DNA of 64,000 nucleotides from Actinoplanes sp. L3-i22 (GCF_019704555.1 NZ_AP024745.1:5464501-5528500), one strand, 5' to 3'; shown: positions 33,023-42,401, counted from the first letter of the stretch. The notes: generated by a model from the sequence alone, not told the origin. A program made the numbers and translations.

Positions 33023-33496
33023 ATGACCCGTCTGAGGCGATCGTTGCTGGTCGGGGCGGTCGGCGGCGTCGCCGGGACCGTTCTCTGGCTGGCCGTCGTG
33101 CTGGTCGCCCCGCCGATTCCGGCCTCGCCCGGGCTGGCCCTCGCGCTGGCCGCGGTGGCCGCGGCCGGAGCGGTGCTGGCCGGCCTCGACCGGGCCGAGA
33201 TCGACGCGGCCGGCCTGCTCGCGGGCGTGATCGCGATCGCCGGCACGCTGCTGTCGATCTTCGTCGCGGTGCTGGTGCTGGCGCACTGGGGGCCGGACAG
33301 CCTGATCCCGGACGTCACCCCGCAGGCCCTGCCCGGCCAGCACGTCAGCGAGAGCCGGATCGAGATCGTCGACCCGTACGTGCTGGTCCTCGCGCTCGGC
33401 GTGCTCGCGGCGCTGGCGGGCGGCCTGCTCGTGCCGGCCGCCCGCGGCGCTCGCCGGGTGACCGGCGCGGCCGTCAGCCGGCGGCCTTCGCGCTGA
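33023..33496 (+). CDS. Small four-helix membrane protein, function unknown
   Basis: A 157-residue protein with hydrophobic segments LLVGAVGGVAGTVLWLAVVLVA, LALALAAVAAAGAVLAGL, LLAGVIAIAGTLLSIFVAVLVLAHW and VLVLALGVLAALAGGLLVPAA. No motif is recognised. Its 3' end overlaps the convergent ABC substrate-binding gene by 23 bases. The ~230 bases upstream hold nothing I can identify. Confidence 0.7.
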   Translation: MTRLRRSLLVGAVGGVAGTVLWLAVVLVAPPIPASPGLALALAAVAAAGAVLAGLDRAEIDAAGLLAGVIAIAGTLLSIFVAVLVLAHWGPDSLIPDVTPQALPGQHVSESRIEIVDPYVLVLALGVLAALAGGLLVPAARGARRVTGAAVSRRPSR

Positions 33497-34499
33497 ACTC
33501 CGTCGTGTAGGTCTTGGACAGGTCCACCTGGTCCTTCTTGCCCTTGACGTTCGGGGAGAACTGGCTGAGCACCTCCAGCACGTTCTTCGCCCCGTCCGCC
33601 TTCATCAGCCCGTCGCCGTTGAACATGCCGATGCTGTCGTGGATCGCCTTGGCGTACAGCTGCGGGTCGCCGGCCGCGAACTCGGCGGGCATCTTCGCCG
33701 CGATCGCCTCGGGCGTGTTCGCCTTGATCCAGTGCAGCGTCTTGACCAGCGCGTTCGCCAGCTTCTGCACCTGCTCCGGGTGACTGCTGACCCAGGCGCA
33801 GTCCATGTAGAGCGAGCTGGCCGGGTACAGCCCGCCGAGCGCCGCGCGGGTGCCCGCCTCGGTGCGCATGTCCAGCAGGATCTTGCCCTTGCCGGTGCTG
33901 AGCAGCTTGGCCGCGGTCGGGTCGGTGGTCATCCCGCCGTCGATCCCGCCGTTGTCGAGCGCGGCGATGAACGTCTGCCCGGCGCCGGCCTTGACCGTCG
34001 TGTAGTCGGCCGTGGTCAGCCCGCCCTTGGTGGCCAGGTACTGGGTCAGGAAGTCGGTGGACGAGCCGGGGCTGGTCACGCCGAGCTTGCGCCCCTTGAA
34101 GTCGGCCGGGGACGTGATCGGCGAGTTCGGCGCGACGATCTCCACCTCGCCGGGCACGTCGGCGAACTGCACCACACCGGTGATGCACTTGCCCTTGGTC
34201 TGCAGGTCGATGGTGTGGTCGTAGAAGCCGACCACGCCCTGCACGTCGCCGGAGATCAGCACGTTCTCCGCGGTCGCGCCGGACGGCTCGGTCAGCAGTT
34301 GCACGTCCAGGCCCTCGGCCTTGAACCCGCCGAGCTGCTCGGTCAGCTTCGCCGGCAGGTAGATCACCTTGTCGATCCCGCCCACCATGATCTTGATGGT
34401 GGGGGAGCCGCCGCCGGACGTGGCGTCGTCGGGGCTGGTGCCCCGGCAGCCGGCCACCGCGAACGCGAGGACGCCGGCCACCGCCAGAAATTTGCGCAC
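33474..34499 (-). CDS. NitT/TauT-family ABC substrate-binding lipoprotein
   Basis: A 341-residue periplasmic-type binding protein. The lipoprotein signal is RKFLAVAGVLAFAVAGC with Cys18. Typical fold segments are IKIMVGGIDKVIYLPAKLTEQLGGFKAEGLDVQLL, SPADFKGRKLGVTSPGSSTDFLTQYLATKGG and GGIDGGMTTDPTAAKLL. The family imports nitrate, sulfonates, thiamine precursors and aromatic carboxylates. The GTG at 34499 follows TAAGGAGATTGTT. It is the last gene of a three-gene ABC operon, 10 bases after the permease. The substrate may be the carboxylate sensed by the divergent two-component system. Confidence 0.88.
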   Translation of the reverse strand: MRKFLAVAGVLAFAVAGCRGTSPDDATSGGGSPTIKIMVGGIDKVIYLPAKLTEQLGGFKAEGLDVQLLTEPSGATAENVLISGDVQGVVGFYDHTIDLQTKGKCITGVVQFADVPGEVEIVAPNSPITSPADFKGRKLGVTSPGSSTDFLTQYLATKGGLTTADYTTVKAGAGQTFIAALDNGGIDGGMTTDPTAAKLLSTGKGKILLDMRTEAGTRAALGGLYPASSLYMDCAWVSSHPEQVQKLANALVKTLHWIKANTPEAIAAKMPAEFAAGDPQLYAKAIHDSIGMFNGDGLMKADGAKNVLEVLSQFSPNVKGKKDQVDLSKTYTTEFSAKAAG

Positions 34500-34509
34500 A
34501 ACAATCTCC

Positions 34510-35358
34510 TTAGATCTGGTGAACGTCGGACTGGACAGGCGGGCGCCACCGCAGGAGACGGTTCTCCAGCAGCGTGAGCAGCCATTCGGCGAGCAGCGCG
34601 ACAACGGTGATGATGATCATTCCGGCGTAGATGCCGGCCGCGTCGAACGTGCCCTGGGCATTGGCGATCAGCAATCCGAGGCCCTTGTCGGCCCCGGCGT
34701 ATTCGCCGACCACCGCGCCGATCAGCGCGAATCCGAACGCGGCGTGCAGCGACGCGAAGATCCAGCTGGTCGCGCTGGGCACCACGATCGAGGTCAGCAC
34801 CTGAGCCCGCGAGGCGCCCAGGATCCGGGCGTTGTTGACCAGGTTGCGGTCGACCTCGCGGGCACCCTGGAACGCGTTGAAGAAGACCGCGAAGAAGACC
34901 AGTACGACCGCGGTGGCCACCTTGGAGGTCAGGCCGAGCCCGAACCAGATGATGAACAGCGACGCGAGAACGATCCGGGGGACGGCGTTCGCGGCCTTGA
35001 TGAACGGCGCCGCCACCTCCGCGACGAATCGCGCCCGGCCGAGCAGAATGCCGAGCACCACGCCGGCCACCGCGCCGATCGCGAAGCCGAGCACCGCCTC
35101 TTCCAGGGTGATGAACAATTGCGTCCACACCGAGCCGAACGCGGTCCCGGTGGTGAACCAGTCGCCCAGCCGGGCCCCGATCGCCGACGGTTTGGAATAG
35201 AAGAACGGGTCGATCCAGTGCGTGGCGGCCAGTTCCCAACTGCCCAGCCAGAAGACCACGACCAGGGACCGGACCAACCACATTTTCGTACGTCGATCAA
35301 TCGGTTTTCTGATCTTGTCGCCGAGAATCTCGGGCGCGACGGTCAGCTCAGCCTGCAC
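34510..35358 (-). CDS. NitT/TauT-family ABC permease
   Basis: A 282-residue permease with six hydrophobic helices, for example LVVVFWLGSWELAATHWI, GFAIGAVAGVVLGILLG and AGIYAGMIIITVVALLAEWLL. The EAA-type coupling loop reads NNARILGASRAQVLTSIVVPSATSWIF. The start overlaps the ATPase gene by 11 bases. It forms the membrane channel of the transporter with the flanking ATPase and binding protein genes. Confidence 0.9.
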   Translation of the reverse strand: MQAELTVAPEILGDKIRKPIDRRTKMWLVRSLVVVFWLGSWELAATHWIDPFFYSKPSAIGARLGDWFTTGTAFGSVWTQLFITLEEAVLGFAIGAVAGVVLGILLGRARFVAEVAAPFIKAANAVPRIVLASLFIIWFGLGLTSKVATAVVLVFFAVFFNAFQGAREVDRNLVNNARILGASRAQVLTSIVVPSATSWIFASLHAAFGFALIGAVVGEYAGADKGLGLLIANAQGTFDAAGIYAGMIIITVVALLAEWLLTLLENRLLRWRPPVQSDVHQI

Positions 35359-36145
35359 GGCTCGTCTCCTCCCGAGCCCGCGCGACCTCGTCCCGCAGGC
35401 TCTCCCAGATCTCGCGGTAGGTACTGGTGAACGCGGGCGTCATCCGGATCTCCTCGACGTCGCGCGGCCGGGGCAGCGGCACGTCGAAGATCGCCTTGAT
35501 GGTCGCCGGGCTGGAGGTCATCACGACCACCCGGTCGGCCAGGGCGATCGCCTCCTCCAGGTCGTGCGTGACGAAGATGACCGCCGCGCCGGTGCCGTGC
35601 CACAACCGCAGCAGCTCGTCCTGCATCAGCTGCCGGGTCTGCACGTCGAGCGCGCTGAACGGCTCGTCCATCAGCAGGATCCGCGGCTCGTTGACCAGCG
35701 TCTGGGCCAGCGAGACGCGCTTGCGCATGCCGCCGGAGAGCTGGTGCGGGTAGTAGCCGGCGAACTTCGCCAGCCCGACCCGCTCGACCCAGACCATCGC
35801 CTTCGCCCGGGCCGCGCTCTTGTCCAGCCCGCGGTAGCGCGGCCCGGCGGCGACGTTGTCGACCACCGACCGCCAGGGCAGCACCGCGTCGGTCTGGAAC
35901 ATGTAGCCGACGCCGTCCGGGATGCCGCGCACCGGCGCGCCGTCCACCTCGACCTCGCCGCTGGAGGCCGGCTCCAGGCCGGAGACCAGCGACAGCGTCG
36001 TCGACTTGCCGCAGCCGGTCGGGCCGACGACGGCCACGAACTCACCGGCTTCGACCGAGAAGGTCAGGTCCCGGACGGCGGTGTGCGGTTGACCACCGGT
36101 TCCGGGGAAACGCTTGGTCGCGTTCCGCAACGCGATTACCGTCAA
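35348..36145 (-). CDS. NitT/TauT-family ABC ATP-binding protein
   Basis: A 265-residue ATPase. The Walker A motif is VGPTGCGKSTTLSLVSG, the signature is LSGGMRKRVSLAQTL, Walker B is ILLMDEPFSALD, and the switch His is in VTHDLEEAIALADRV. This is the SsuB/TauB/NrtD class. First gene of the operon. The 165-base divergent region to the sensor kinase gene should hold its promoter and the response-regulator site. Confidence 0.92.
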   Translation of the reverse strand: MTVIALRNATKRFPGTGGQPHTAVRDLTFSVEAGEFVAVVGPTGCGKSTTLSLVSGLEPASSGEVEVDGAPVRGIPDGVGYMFQTDAVLPWRSVVDNVAAGPRYRGLDKSAARAKAMVWVERVGLAKFAGYYPHQLSGGMRKRVSLAQTLVNEPRILLMDEPFSALDVQTRQLMQDELLRLWHGTGAAVIFVTHDLEEAIALADRVVVMTSSPATIKAIFDVPLPRPRDVEEIRMTPAFTSTYREIWESLRDEVARAREETSRAG

Positions 36146-36310
36146 GGTCGTCCTCCCTGGCTGTTACGTGGGTGTTTCCTTGCGGCGACGGTAGGAAGTC
36201 CGGCCCGGGATCGGAATCCATCTGGGCCTTGCGCCGCTAAGCCGCGTTGACCGCGTATTGCGCGTTCTGCTCACCGGTTCCGAGGCGGTGACGGGCGTTA
36301 CAGTGCCCGC

Positions 36311-37900
36311 ATGTCACGCCGTCCCGTTCCGTTCGCCTGGCAGGTCATGGGCCTGCAGGTCGGTCTGCTCGTGGTGGTCTTCGGGATGGGTTCGGCGCTG
36401 ATCGGCTGGCTGTTCAACGGCGAGCTGACCGACCAGTACGGCAGCCGAGCCCTGGCCGTCGCGCACACCCTGGCCGCCGACCCGGTGATCGTGGCCGCCG
36501 CCGCGACCGGCGACCCCGGCGGCGTGCTGCCGGCCCGCGCCGAGGCGGCCCGCCACGCCAGCGACGCGCTGTTCGTGGTGATCACCGACCGGCACGGCAT
36601 CCGGCTGGCCCACCCCGACCCGGCCCGCCTGCACGAGCCGGTCAGCACCGACCCGTCCGCGGTGCTCGCCGGGCGGGACACGATCAGCGTCGAGCAGGGC
36701 ACGCTGGGCCTGTCGGCCCGCGGCAAGACGCCGCTGCGCGCGGCGGACGGCACGGTGGTGGGCGAGGTCAGCGTCGGCTTCCGGGTCGACAAGATCCGGG
36801 GGTACGTCTGGCAGCAGCTCGGCGTCGGCGGCATCGTCGCCGGCTGTGCCCTGCTGCTCGGCGTGGCCGGGTCCGCGCTGCTCAGCCGCCGGCTCAAGCG
36901 GCTGACCCTGGGCCTGGAACCGGCCGAGCTCGCCGAGCTGGTCCGCGAGCGGGAGGCCGTGCTGCGCGGGATCAGCGAGGGCGTGCTGGCCGTCGACGCG
37001 ACCAGCCGGGTGACCGTGTGCAACCAGGAGGCGGTCCGGCTGCTCGGCGCCGGCCCGGCCCCCGGCACCCCGGTCACCGACGCGGGCCTGCCGCCCGGCC
37101 TGGTCGCCGTCTTCGAGCAGCGGGCCGCCGACAACGTGATCATCCTGGCCGGCGACCGGGTGCTGGTGGTCAACTACCGCCAGGTCCGGCGGGGCGGCCG
37201 GGACCTGGGCGGGGTGCTGACCCTGCGGGACCGGACCGACCTGGAGAACGTGACCCGCGAGCTGGACTCGGTGCGCACGCTCAGCAACGCGCTGCGCGCC
37301 TCCCGGCACGAGTTCGCCAACCGGCTGCACGTGCTCGCCGGGCTGCTGCAGAACGGGCACCGCGACGAGGCCCTGGAATACCTGCACCTGGTCGCCGGCG
37401 GGGCGCTCGCGGCGGCCGGGCCGGTGGGGGCGGTCGACGACCCGTACCTGCAAGCCTTTGTCGCGGCCAAATCCGCGGAAGCGGCCGAGAAGGACGTCCG
37501 GCTGACCCTCTCCGACACCAGCTGGGTCGGCACCCGGGTGACCGCGCCGGTCGAGGTCACCACGGTGCTCGGCATCCTGGTCGACAACGCCCTGGACGCG
37601 GCCCGCCGCGGCGCCAGCCGGCCGGCCTGGGTGGACCTGGCGCTGCTCTCCGACGACGACGCCCTGCACATCTCGGTGGTCGACTCCGGCGACGGGGTGG
37701 ACCCGGCGCTCGGCGAGCAGATCTTCACGGCCGGCGTCACCACCTGCGGCGAGGAGGGCCGCGGACTCGGGCTGGCGCTGGCCCGCCAGGCCGCCCGGCA
37801 GCTCGGCGGCGACGTCGCGCTGACCGCCCCGGCCGGCGACGGGCACGGCGCGGTCTTCGAGGCCCGGCTGCCGCACGCCCTGGTGGCGGTCGCCGCATGA
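36311..37900 (+). CDS. CitA/DcuS-type sensor histidine kinase
   Basis: A 529-residue kinase. Transmembrane helix 1 is at about 14-34, an extracytoplasmic PDC-type sensor at 40-160 (ITDRHGIRLAHPDPARLHEPVSTD), helix 2 at 172-192, and a cytoplasmic PAS at 210-305. The SpoOB-like phospho-acceptor is SRHEFANRLHVLAGLLQNG (His333), and the ATPase has ILVDNALDAA, DSGDGVD and GRGLGLALARQAA. This class senses citrate, C4-dicarboxylates or related acids. Divergent from an ABC importer, it probably controls uptake of its ligand. Confidence 0.92.
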   Translation: MSRRPVPFAWQVMGLQVGLLVVVFGMGSALIGWLFNGELTDQYGSRALAVAHTLAADPVIVAAAATGDPGGVLPARAEAARHASDALFVVITDRHGIRLAHPDPARLHEPVSTDPSAVLAGRDTISVEQGTLGLSARGKTPLRAADGTVVGEVSVGFRVDKIRGYVWQQLGVGGIVAGCALLLGVAGSALLSRRLKRLTLGLEPAELAELVREREAVLRGISEGVLAVDATSRVTVCNQEAVRLLGAGPAPGTPVTDAGLPPGLVAVFEQRAADNVIILAGDRVLVVNYRQVRRGGRDLGGVLTLRDRTDLENVTRELDSVRTLSNALRASRHEFANRLHVLAGLLQNGHRDEALEYLHLVAGGALAAAGPVGAVDDPYLQAFVAAKSAEAAEKDVRLTLSDTSWVGTRVTAPVEVTTVLGILVDNALDAARRGASRPAWVDLALLSDDDALHISVVDSGDGVDPALGEQIFTAGVTTCGEEGRGLGLALARQAARQLGGDVALTAPAGDGHGAVFEARLPHALVAVAA

Positions 37901-38550
37901 TCCGGGTCCTCGTCGTCGAGGACGACTTCCGGGTCGCGCAGGTGCACGTCGACTTCACCGCCCGGGTCGACGGCTTCGTCGTCGCCGGGACCGCGCGCAC
38001 GGCCGCCGAGGCCCGCGCGTTCCTGGCCGCCCGCCCGGTCGACCTGGTGCTGCTCGACAGCTACCTGCCCGACGAGTCCGGCCTGGACCTGCTGGCCGGG
38101 CTGACCGTGGACACGATCATGCTGACCGCCGCGTCGGACGCCGCCTCGGTCCGGCTGGCGCTGGCCCGCGGGGCGTTGAACTACCTGGTCAAGCCGTTCA
38201 CCGCCGAGCAGCTGGGGGACCGGCTGACGGCGTACCGGAGGTTTCGGGGTGCCCTGGCCGGGGAGCGCAACCTGGGGCAGGAGGAGATCGACCGGGCGTG
38301 GCGCCTGCTGCATGAGGGTGACCGGCCGGCCGTCCCGAAGGGGCAGTCGGCGGTCACCGTGCACCTGGTCAGCGCCGCGCTGCGGGCGGCCGGCGGCCCG
38401 CGCACGGCCGCCGAGATCGCCGACGAGCTGGGCATCTCCCGGGCGACCGCGCAGCGCTACCTGGCCGCCCTGGCCCGGGACGGGGTGGCCGAGATGCGTC
38501 TGCGGTACGGCACCACCGGCCGCCCCGAGCACCGCTATCGATGGCGCTGA
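37897..38550 (+). CDS. CitB/DcuR-type response regulator
   Basis: A 217-residue regulator. The receiver domain has acidic residues VEDD (9-10), phospho-acceptor Asp54 in DLVLLDSYLPDESG, Thr in IMLTAASD and Lys in NYLVKPF. The C-terminal HTH is GPRTAAEIADELGISRATAQRYLAALARDG. The start overlaps the kinase stop (ATGA), so it is the cognate partner. The expected target is the divergent NitT/TauT-type operon. Confidence 0.92.
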   Translation: MIRVLVVEDDFRVAQVHVDFTARVDGFVVAGTARTAAEARAFLAARPVDLVLLDSYLPDESGLDLLAGLTVDTIMLTAASDAASVRLALARGALNYLVKPFTAEQLGDRLTAYRRFRGALAGERNLGQEEIDRAWRLLHEGDRPAVPKGQSAVTVHLVSAALRAAGGPRTAAEIADELGISRATAQRYLAALARDGVAEMRLRYGTTGRPEHRYRWR

Positions 38551-38683
38551 GGGAGGTTTCGGGCAGTGTAATTGAGGTTACTTAACGTGACTCATACTTT
38601 CGGCTAGCTTTACACCCGACCATTCGGTTAGTCTCGTGCTGCCGAACGGATATCCGGGCTGGCAGGACAACCGGAGGAACATC

Positions 38684-39508
38684 GTGACCACGACTTCAGT
38701 CGAGACGACCACCCGGTCGGCCACCACCCACAGTGACCCGATCGATGGTGCCGAGCAGACCGATGTCGCCGGTGACCTGATCAACGCGCTGGCCGCGATG
38801 CCCACCGGCCACCCGTCGCGCCCCGCCCTGCGGGACCGCACCATCGAGGCCTGGCTGCCGCTGGCCCGGCACCTCGCCAAGCGCTACGCGGGCCGCGGCG
38901 AGCCGACCGACGACCTGATGCAGACCGCCACGATCGGCCTGATCAAGGCCGTCGACAAGTTCGACCCGCAGTACGGTGTGGACTTCGCCGGCTACGCGAT
39001 CCCGACCATCATCGGCGAGGTCAAGCGGCACTTCCGGGACAAGACCTGGTCGATCCGGGTGCCCCGCCGGCTGCAGGAGCTGCGCCTGCGGATCACCGAG
39101 GCGAACAACAGCCTGACGCACACGCTGAACCGCCCGCCGACGGTGGCCGACATCGCGCTGCACATCGGGATCAGTGAGGAAGAGGTCCTCGAGGGCCTGG
39201 AGGGCGCCCGCGCCTACAACGCGACAAGCCTGTCCACCCCGGTCGGCCCGGAGGGCTCCGCCGAGCTCGGCGACACGCTCAGCAGCGAGGACAACGACTA
39301 CGACGTCGTCGACCTGCGGGCCAGCCTGAGCCCGGCGCTGGCGATGCTCGACGAGCGCGAGCAGAAGATCGTCACGCTGCGCTTCTACGGCAACCTGACC
39401 CAGTCGCAGATCGCCGAGCAGATCGGCGTCTCCCAGATGCACGTCTCCCGGCTGCTGACCAAGGCGCTGGTGAAGCTGCGCAAGCACATCGACCCCGAGA
39501 TGCTCTGA
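38684..39508 (+). CDS. SigB/SigF-family alternative RNA polymerase sigma factor
   Basis: A 274-residue group 3 sigma factor. Region 2 is LARHLAKRYAGRGEPTDDLMQTATIGLIKAVDKFDPQYGVDFAGYAIPTIIGEVKRHFRD. Region 3 follows (VPRRLQELRLRITEANNSLTHTLNRPPTVADIA), and region 4 is LRFYGNLTQSQIAEQIGVSQMHVSRLLTKAL. The GTG at 38684 is preceded by GGAGG at 6 bases. An AT-richer upstream stretch (38565-38625) probably contains the promoter. No anti-sigma gene is adjacent, unlike many SigF loci. Stress or developmental control is expected. Confidence 0.92.
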   Translation: MTTTSVETTTRSATTHSDPIDGAEQTDVAGDLINALAAMPTGHPSRPALRDRTIEAWLPLARHLAKRYAGRGEPTDDLMQTATIGLIKAVDKFDPQYGVDFAGYAIPTIIGEVKRHFRDKTWSIRVPRRLQELRLRITEANNSLTHTLNRPPTVADIALHIGISEEEVLEGLEGARAYNATSLSTPVGPEGSAELGDTLSSEDNDYDVVDLRASLSPALAMLDEREQKIVTLRFYGNLTQSQIAEQIGVSQMHVSRLLTKALVKLRKHIDPEML

Positions 39509-39587
39509 TCGATCGCTTCGACAGACGGTTTTCGCACTGTCTGACGGCGGGCTGACCGGCGCGGCCGATGCCGCTAGGTTGCCGGAC

Positions 39588-40589
39588 ATGACCGCGAGTC
39601 CTTATGAGACAGTCATGGGCTTCATCGTCGGGCCGTGGCTGGCCCAGGCCGTCCGGGCGGCCGTCGACCTGTCGCTGGCCGAGCACCTGGCCGGCGGCCC
39701 ACGCACGGCCGCCGAGATCGCCGAGGCCGAGGGGTCCGACCCGGCGGCGACCGCCCGGTTCCTGCGGGCCTGCGCCTCGATGGGGCTCGTGACGTACGCC
39801 GAGAAGGGTTTTGCCGGCACCGAGGCCCTGGCCGTGCTGCACCGGGACGCGCCGATGTCGCTGCGGGACCTGGCCGCGTCGCAGTCGAGCGCCCTGCTCT
39901 GGCACACCTGGGCCCGCATCCCGGAGGCGGTCCGCACCGGCGAGTCGCAGACCGAGCTGGCGCTGGGCATGCCGTTCTTCGACTACCTGGCCGCGCACCC
40001 GGACGAGGGACAGCTGTTCGGCCGCGCGATGGCCAGCATGTCCGCCCCGGTGGTCCGGGCCGCGGTCGAGGTGATCGACGTGGCCGGCGCCACCACGGTG
40101 GTCGACGTCGGTGGCGCGCACGGCTCGTTCGCGCTGGCCATGCTGGCGCGGCACCCGGAGTTCGACGCGATCGTGCTGGATCTGCCGCACGCGGTGCCCG
40201 GCGCCCGGGCGGCGGCGGCCGAGCACGGCCTCGACGACCGGCTCAGCGCGGTGGCCGGCGACTTCTTCACCGCGGTCCCGGCCGGCGACCTGATGCTGCT
40301 GAAGTTCATCCTGCACGACTGGGGTGACGACGAGAGCGTGCACATCCTGGCGAACTGCCGCGCGGCCCTGCGCCCCGGCGGCCGCGTGGTGATCACCGAG
40401 ATCGTCATCGACGACCACGCCCCGGGCATCGCGCCGCTGATGGACATCGCCATGCTCGCCACGGCCGGCAGCCGCGAACGCACCCTGGCCGAGTTCGACG
40501 ACCTGCTGACCCGGGCCGGGCTGCGCCGGATCGCGGCCACCCCGGTCGAGCCACCCTACTTCGTGATCGAGGCGATCCCGGCGGCCTGA
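39588..40589 (+). CDS. O-methyltransferase (acetylserotonin/hydroxyneurosporene type)
   Basis: A 333-residue methyltransferase. The N-terminal dimerisation/winged-helix part (AVRAAVDLSLAEHLAGGPRTAAEIAEAEG) precedes the SAM domain with VVDVGGAHGSFALAMLARHPEFDAIVLDLP, GDFFTAVPAGDLMLLKFILHDWGD and LRPGGRVVITEIVIDD. The HDW motif contains the catalytic-type His of plant-like O-methyltransferases. Such enzymes methylate phenolic products of secondary metabolism. The next methyltransferase starts 1 base after its stop. Confidence 0.9.
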   Translation: MTASPYETVMGFIVGPWLAQAVRAAVDLSLAEHLAGGPRTAAEIAEAEGSDPAATARFLRACASMGLVTYAEKGFAGTEALAVLHRDAPMSLRDLAASQSSALLWHTWARIPEAVRTGESQTELALGMPFFDYLAAHPDEGQLFGRAMASMSAPVVRAAVEVIDVAGATTVVDVGGAHGSFALAMLARHPEFDAIVLDLPHAVPGARAAAAEHGLDDRLSAVAGDFFTAVPAGDLMLLKFILHDWGDDESVHILANCRAALRPGGRVVITEIVIDDHAPGIAPLMDIAMLATAGSRERTLAEFDDLLTRAGLRRIAATPVEPPYFVIEAIPAA

Positions 40590-40590
40590 C

Positions 40591-41430
40591 GTGCGCGCCG
40601 AGAAGACCGCGGACGGGGTGGCCCTGGTGCGGGCGCTGGAGCAGCACGCGCCGCGACGGCTGTTCGACGACCCGCTGTCGGCCCGGATGATCTCCGGCTG
40701 GCCGTCGATGGTGGTGGCCCACCGGCCGCTGCGGTGGTTGTTCCTGCGCGCGCTGGAACGGGCCGGACCTGGACTGTACGGGGCGGTGGTCTGCCGTACC
40801 CGGGCCATCGACGACGCCTGCCGGGCGGCCCTCGCCATCGGGATCAACCGGGTGGTGATCGTCGGCGCGGGCATGGACACCCGCCCCTACCGGATGCCGG
40901 AGATGGCCGCCGCCGAGGTCTGGGAGTTCGACCTGGCGTCCACCCAGGCGGTCAAGAAGGCGACGCTGGCCCGGGCACTGGGCGACCGGCCGGCGCACGT
41001 CCGCTACCTGCCGCTGGACCTGACGGCGCCGGACTCGGCGGACACGCTGGCCCGCGCGGGCACCGGCCGCACGCTGCTGATCTGCGAGGCGGTGACGATG
41101 TACGTGCCGGCCGAGGCGGTCGAGCGGGTGCTCGCCTACGCCGGAACGCTGGCCTCGGGCAGCCGGATGGTCCTGACGTACCTGCCGCGGGCGGAGGCCG
41201 ACCGGGCCGAGAACCGCCGGTGGTCGCGGCGGCTGCGGTGGCGCAGCGCGTTCGACCCGGCCGAGCTCGCGGACCGCCTGCGAGCGCACGGCCTCACCCC
41301 GCTGGCCGACCTCGGGGCCGAGGAGCATCAGGCGCGGTTGCTGCGGCCGGCCGGTCGTACCCTCAGCGTCTTTCCCGGCGAACGCATCGCGCTCGCCGTG
41401 GTCGGCTATGACCGGAAGTCCGCCCCGTGA
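40591..41430 (+). CDS. LCMT/PPM-type SAM-dependent methyltransferase
   Basis: A 279-residue protein of the leucine-carboxyl-methyltransferase-like family common in actinobacteria. Characteristic segments are VVCRTRAIDDACRAAL, VVIVGAGMDTRPYRM, EFDLASTQAVKKATLA and LLICEAVTMYVPAEAVERVLAYAG. Members methylate carboxyls or hydroxyls of polyketides and other metabolites. The GTG start lies 1 base after the preceding stop, so both methyltransferases are probably made together. Its 3' end overlaps the convergent NmrA gene by 25 bases. Confidence 0.88.
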   Translation: MRAEKTADGVALVRALEQHAPRRLFDDPLSARMISGWPSMVVAHRPLRWLFLRALERAGPGLYGAVVCRTRAIDDACRAALAIGINRVVIVGAGMDTRPYRMPEMAAAEVWEFDLASTQAVKKATLARALGDRPAHVRYLPLDLTAPDSADTLARAGTGRTLLICEAVTMYVPAEAVERVLAYAGTLASGSRMVLTYLPRAEADRAENRRWSRRLRWRSAFDPAELADRLRAHGLTPLADLGAEEHQARLLRPAGRTLSVFPGERIALAVVGYDRKSAP

Positions 41431-42260
41431 TCGAGGGCCCAGGTGTGGAATGACCGGGCCGGGCGGCCGGTGACGGCCTCGGCGGTGGGCTTCGACGCAG
41501 GCTGCGGCGCCTTGGGAGAATGGTCGGGCGTTCCGCCGGAATACGTCTGGAAACCGGTGAGGAAATCCGCGGAGGCCGCCGCGAAACCGCCCTGGGCCAG
41601 ATACAGTTCGCGCGCTCGCGCCGGGGTCACCACGTCCAGGCGAATGTCCTGCCCGAGCGCTTCGGCGATGATGCGCACCTGGTCGCGGCGGCTGAGCGAC
41701 TCGGGGCCGTACAGGTCGTAGGCGGCGCCCTGATGACCGTCGTCCAGCAGCGCCGCGGTGGCGACCTCGGCGATGTCACGCTCGTGGACGGGGTGCCCGG
41801 CCCGGTCCGGGAACGGTTCGCGGACGACCCGCTCGGCCCGGATCGACGGCCCCCACAGCCACAGGTTGTTGAGCATGAACTCGGCCGGGCGCACGTGGGT
41901 CCACGCCATGCCGGAGGCCTCCACCGCCTGCTCGACAGGCAGGTGGAAGTTCGTGTCGTAGCCGGTGCTGACCGCGCCCGAGGACAGGGTGACGACGCGG
42001 CGGACCCCGGCGCGTTCGGCGAGGCCGACCAGTGCGGCGGCGCTGGACGGGGACGGGAACAGATACATCCGGTCGACCGACTCGAAGGCCGGGCGCAGGC
42101 TTTCCGGGTCGGTGAGGTCGCCGCGGACTACCTCGACCTGTCCGGTGGGGAAGGTGCTGTCGCGGCGGCTGACCACCCGTACCGTCGCTCCGGTTTTGAG
42201 CAGTTGTTCGACGACGAGCCTTCCGATGTTTCCGGTTCCCCCGGTGACCAGAATTCGCAT
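41406..42260 (-). CDS. NmrA-family NAD(P)-binding reductase/regulator
   Basis: A 284-residue atypical short-chain dehydrogenase fold. The nucleotide site MRILVTGGTGNIGRLVVEQLL is intact, followed by VVSRRD, which favours NADP. DRMYLFPSPSSAAALVGLAERAGVRRVVTLSSG and WTHVRPAEFMLNNL are typical of NmrA/QOR2-like proteins. The Tyr-Lys catalytic pair of classical SDRs is not evident. These act as quinone reductases or redox sensors. No firm link to neighbours. Confidence 0.88.
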   Translation of the reverse strand: MRILVTGGTGNIGRLVVEQLLKTGATVRVVSRRDSTFPTGQVEVVRGDLTDPESLRPAFESVDRMYLFPSPSSAAALVGLAERAGVRRVVTLSSGAVSTGYDTNFHLPVEQAVEASGMAWTHVRPAEFMLNNLWLWGPSIRAERVVREPFPDRAGHPVHERDIAEVATAALLDDGHQGAAYDLYGPESLSRRDQVRIIAEALGQDIRLDVVTPARARELYLAQGGFAAASADFLTGFQTYSGGTPDHSPKAPQPASKPTAEAVTGRPARSFHTWALDHGADFRS

Positions 42261-42357
42261 TCGCTCTGCCTAACACGTCGCGCGGCGAAGCCGCAAATGC
42301 GAACAGTGCGTTCACGTATTGGTGTTGACCTGGATAAATGCGTCGTGAAAGCAAGGT

Positions 42358-42389
42358 GGGGCGTCCGCATCTGACAGTGCGGACGCTCC
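42358..42389. terminator. Strong 12-base-stem hairpin after the 25-residue peptide gene
   Basis: GCGTCCGCA (42361-42369) pairs perfectly with TGCGGACGC (42378-42386) around an 8-base loop, and three more pairs extend the stem to 42358-42389. It lies 12 bases beyond the stop of the minus-strand peptide gene and 98 bases before the start of the NmrA gene. It is probably the terminator of the SRPBCC-peptide unit. Confidence 0.6.
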
Positions 42390-42401
42390 CTCCGTACCAA
42401 A

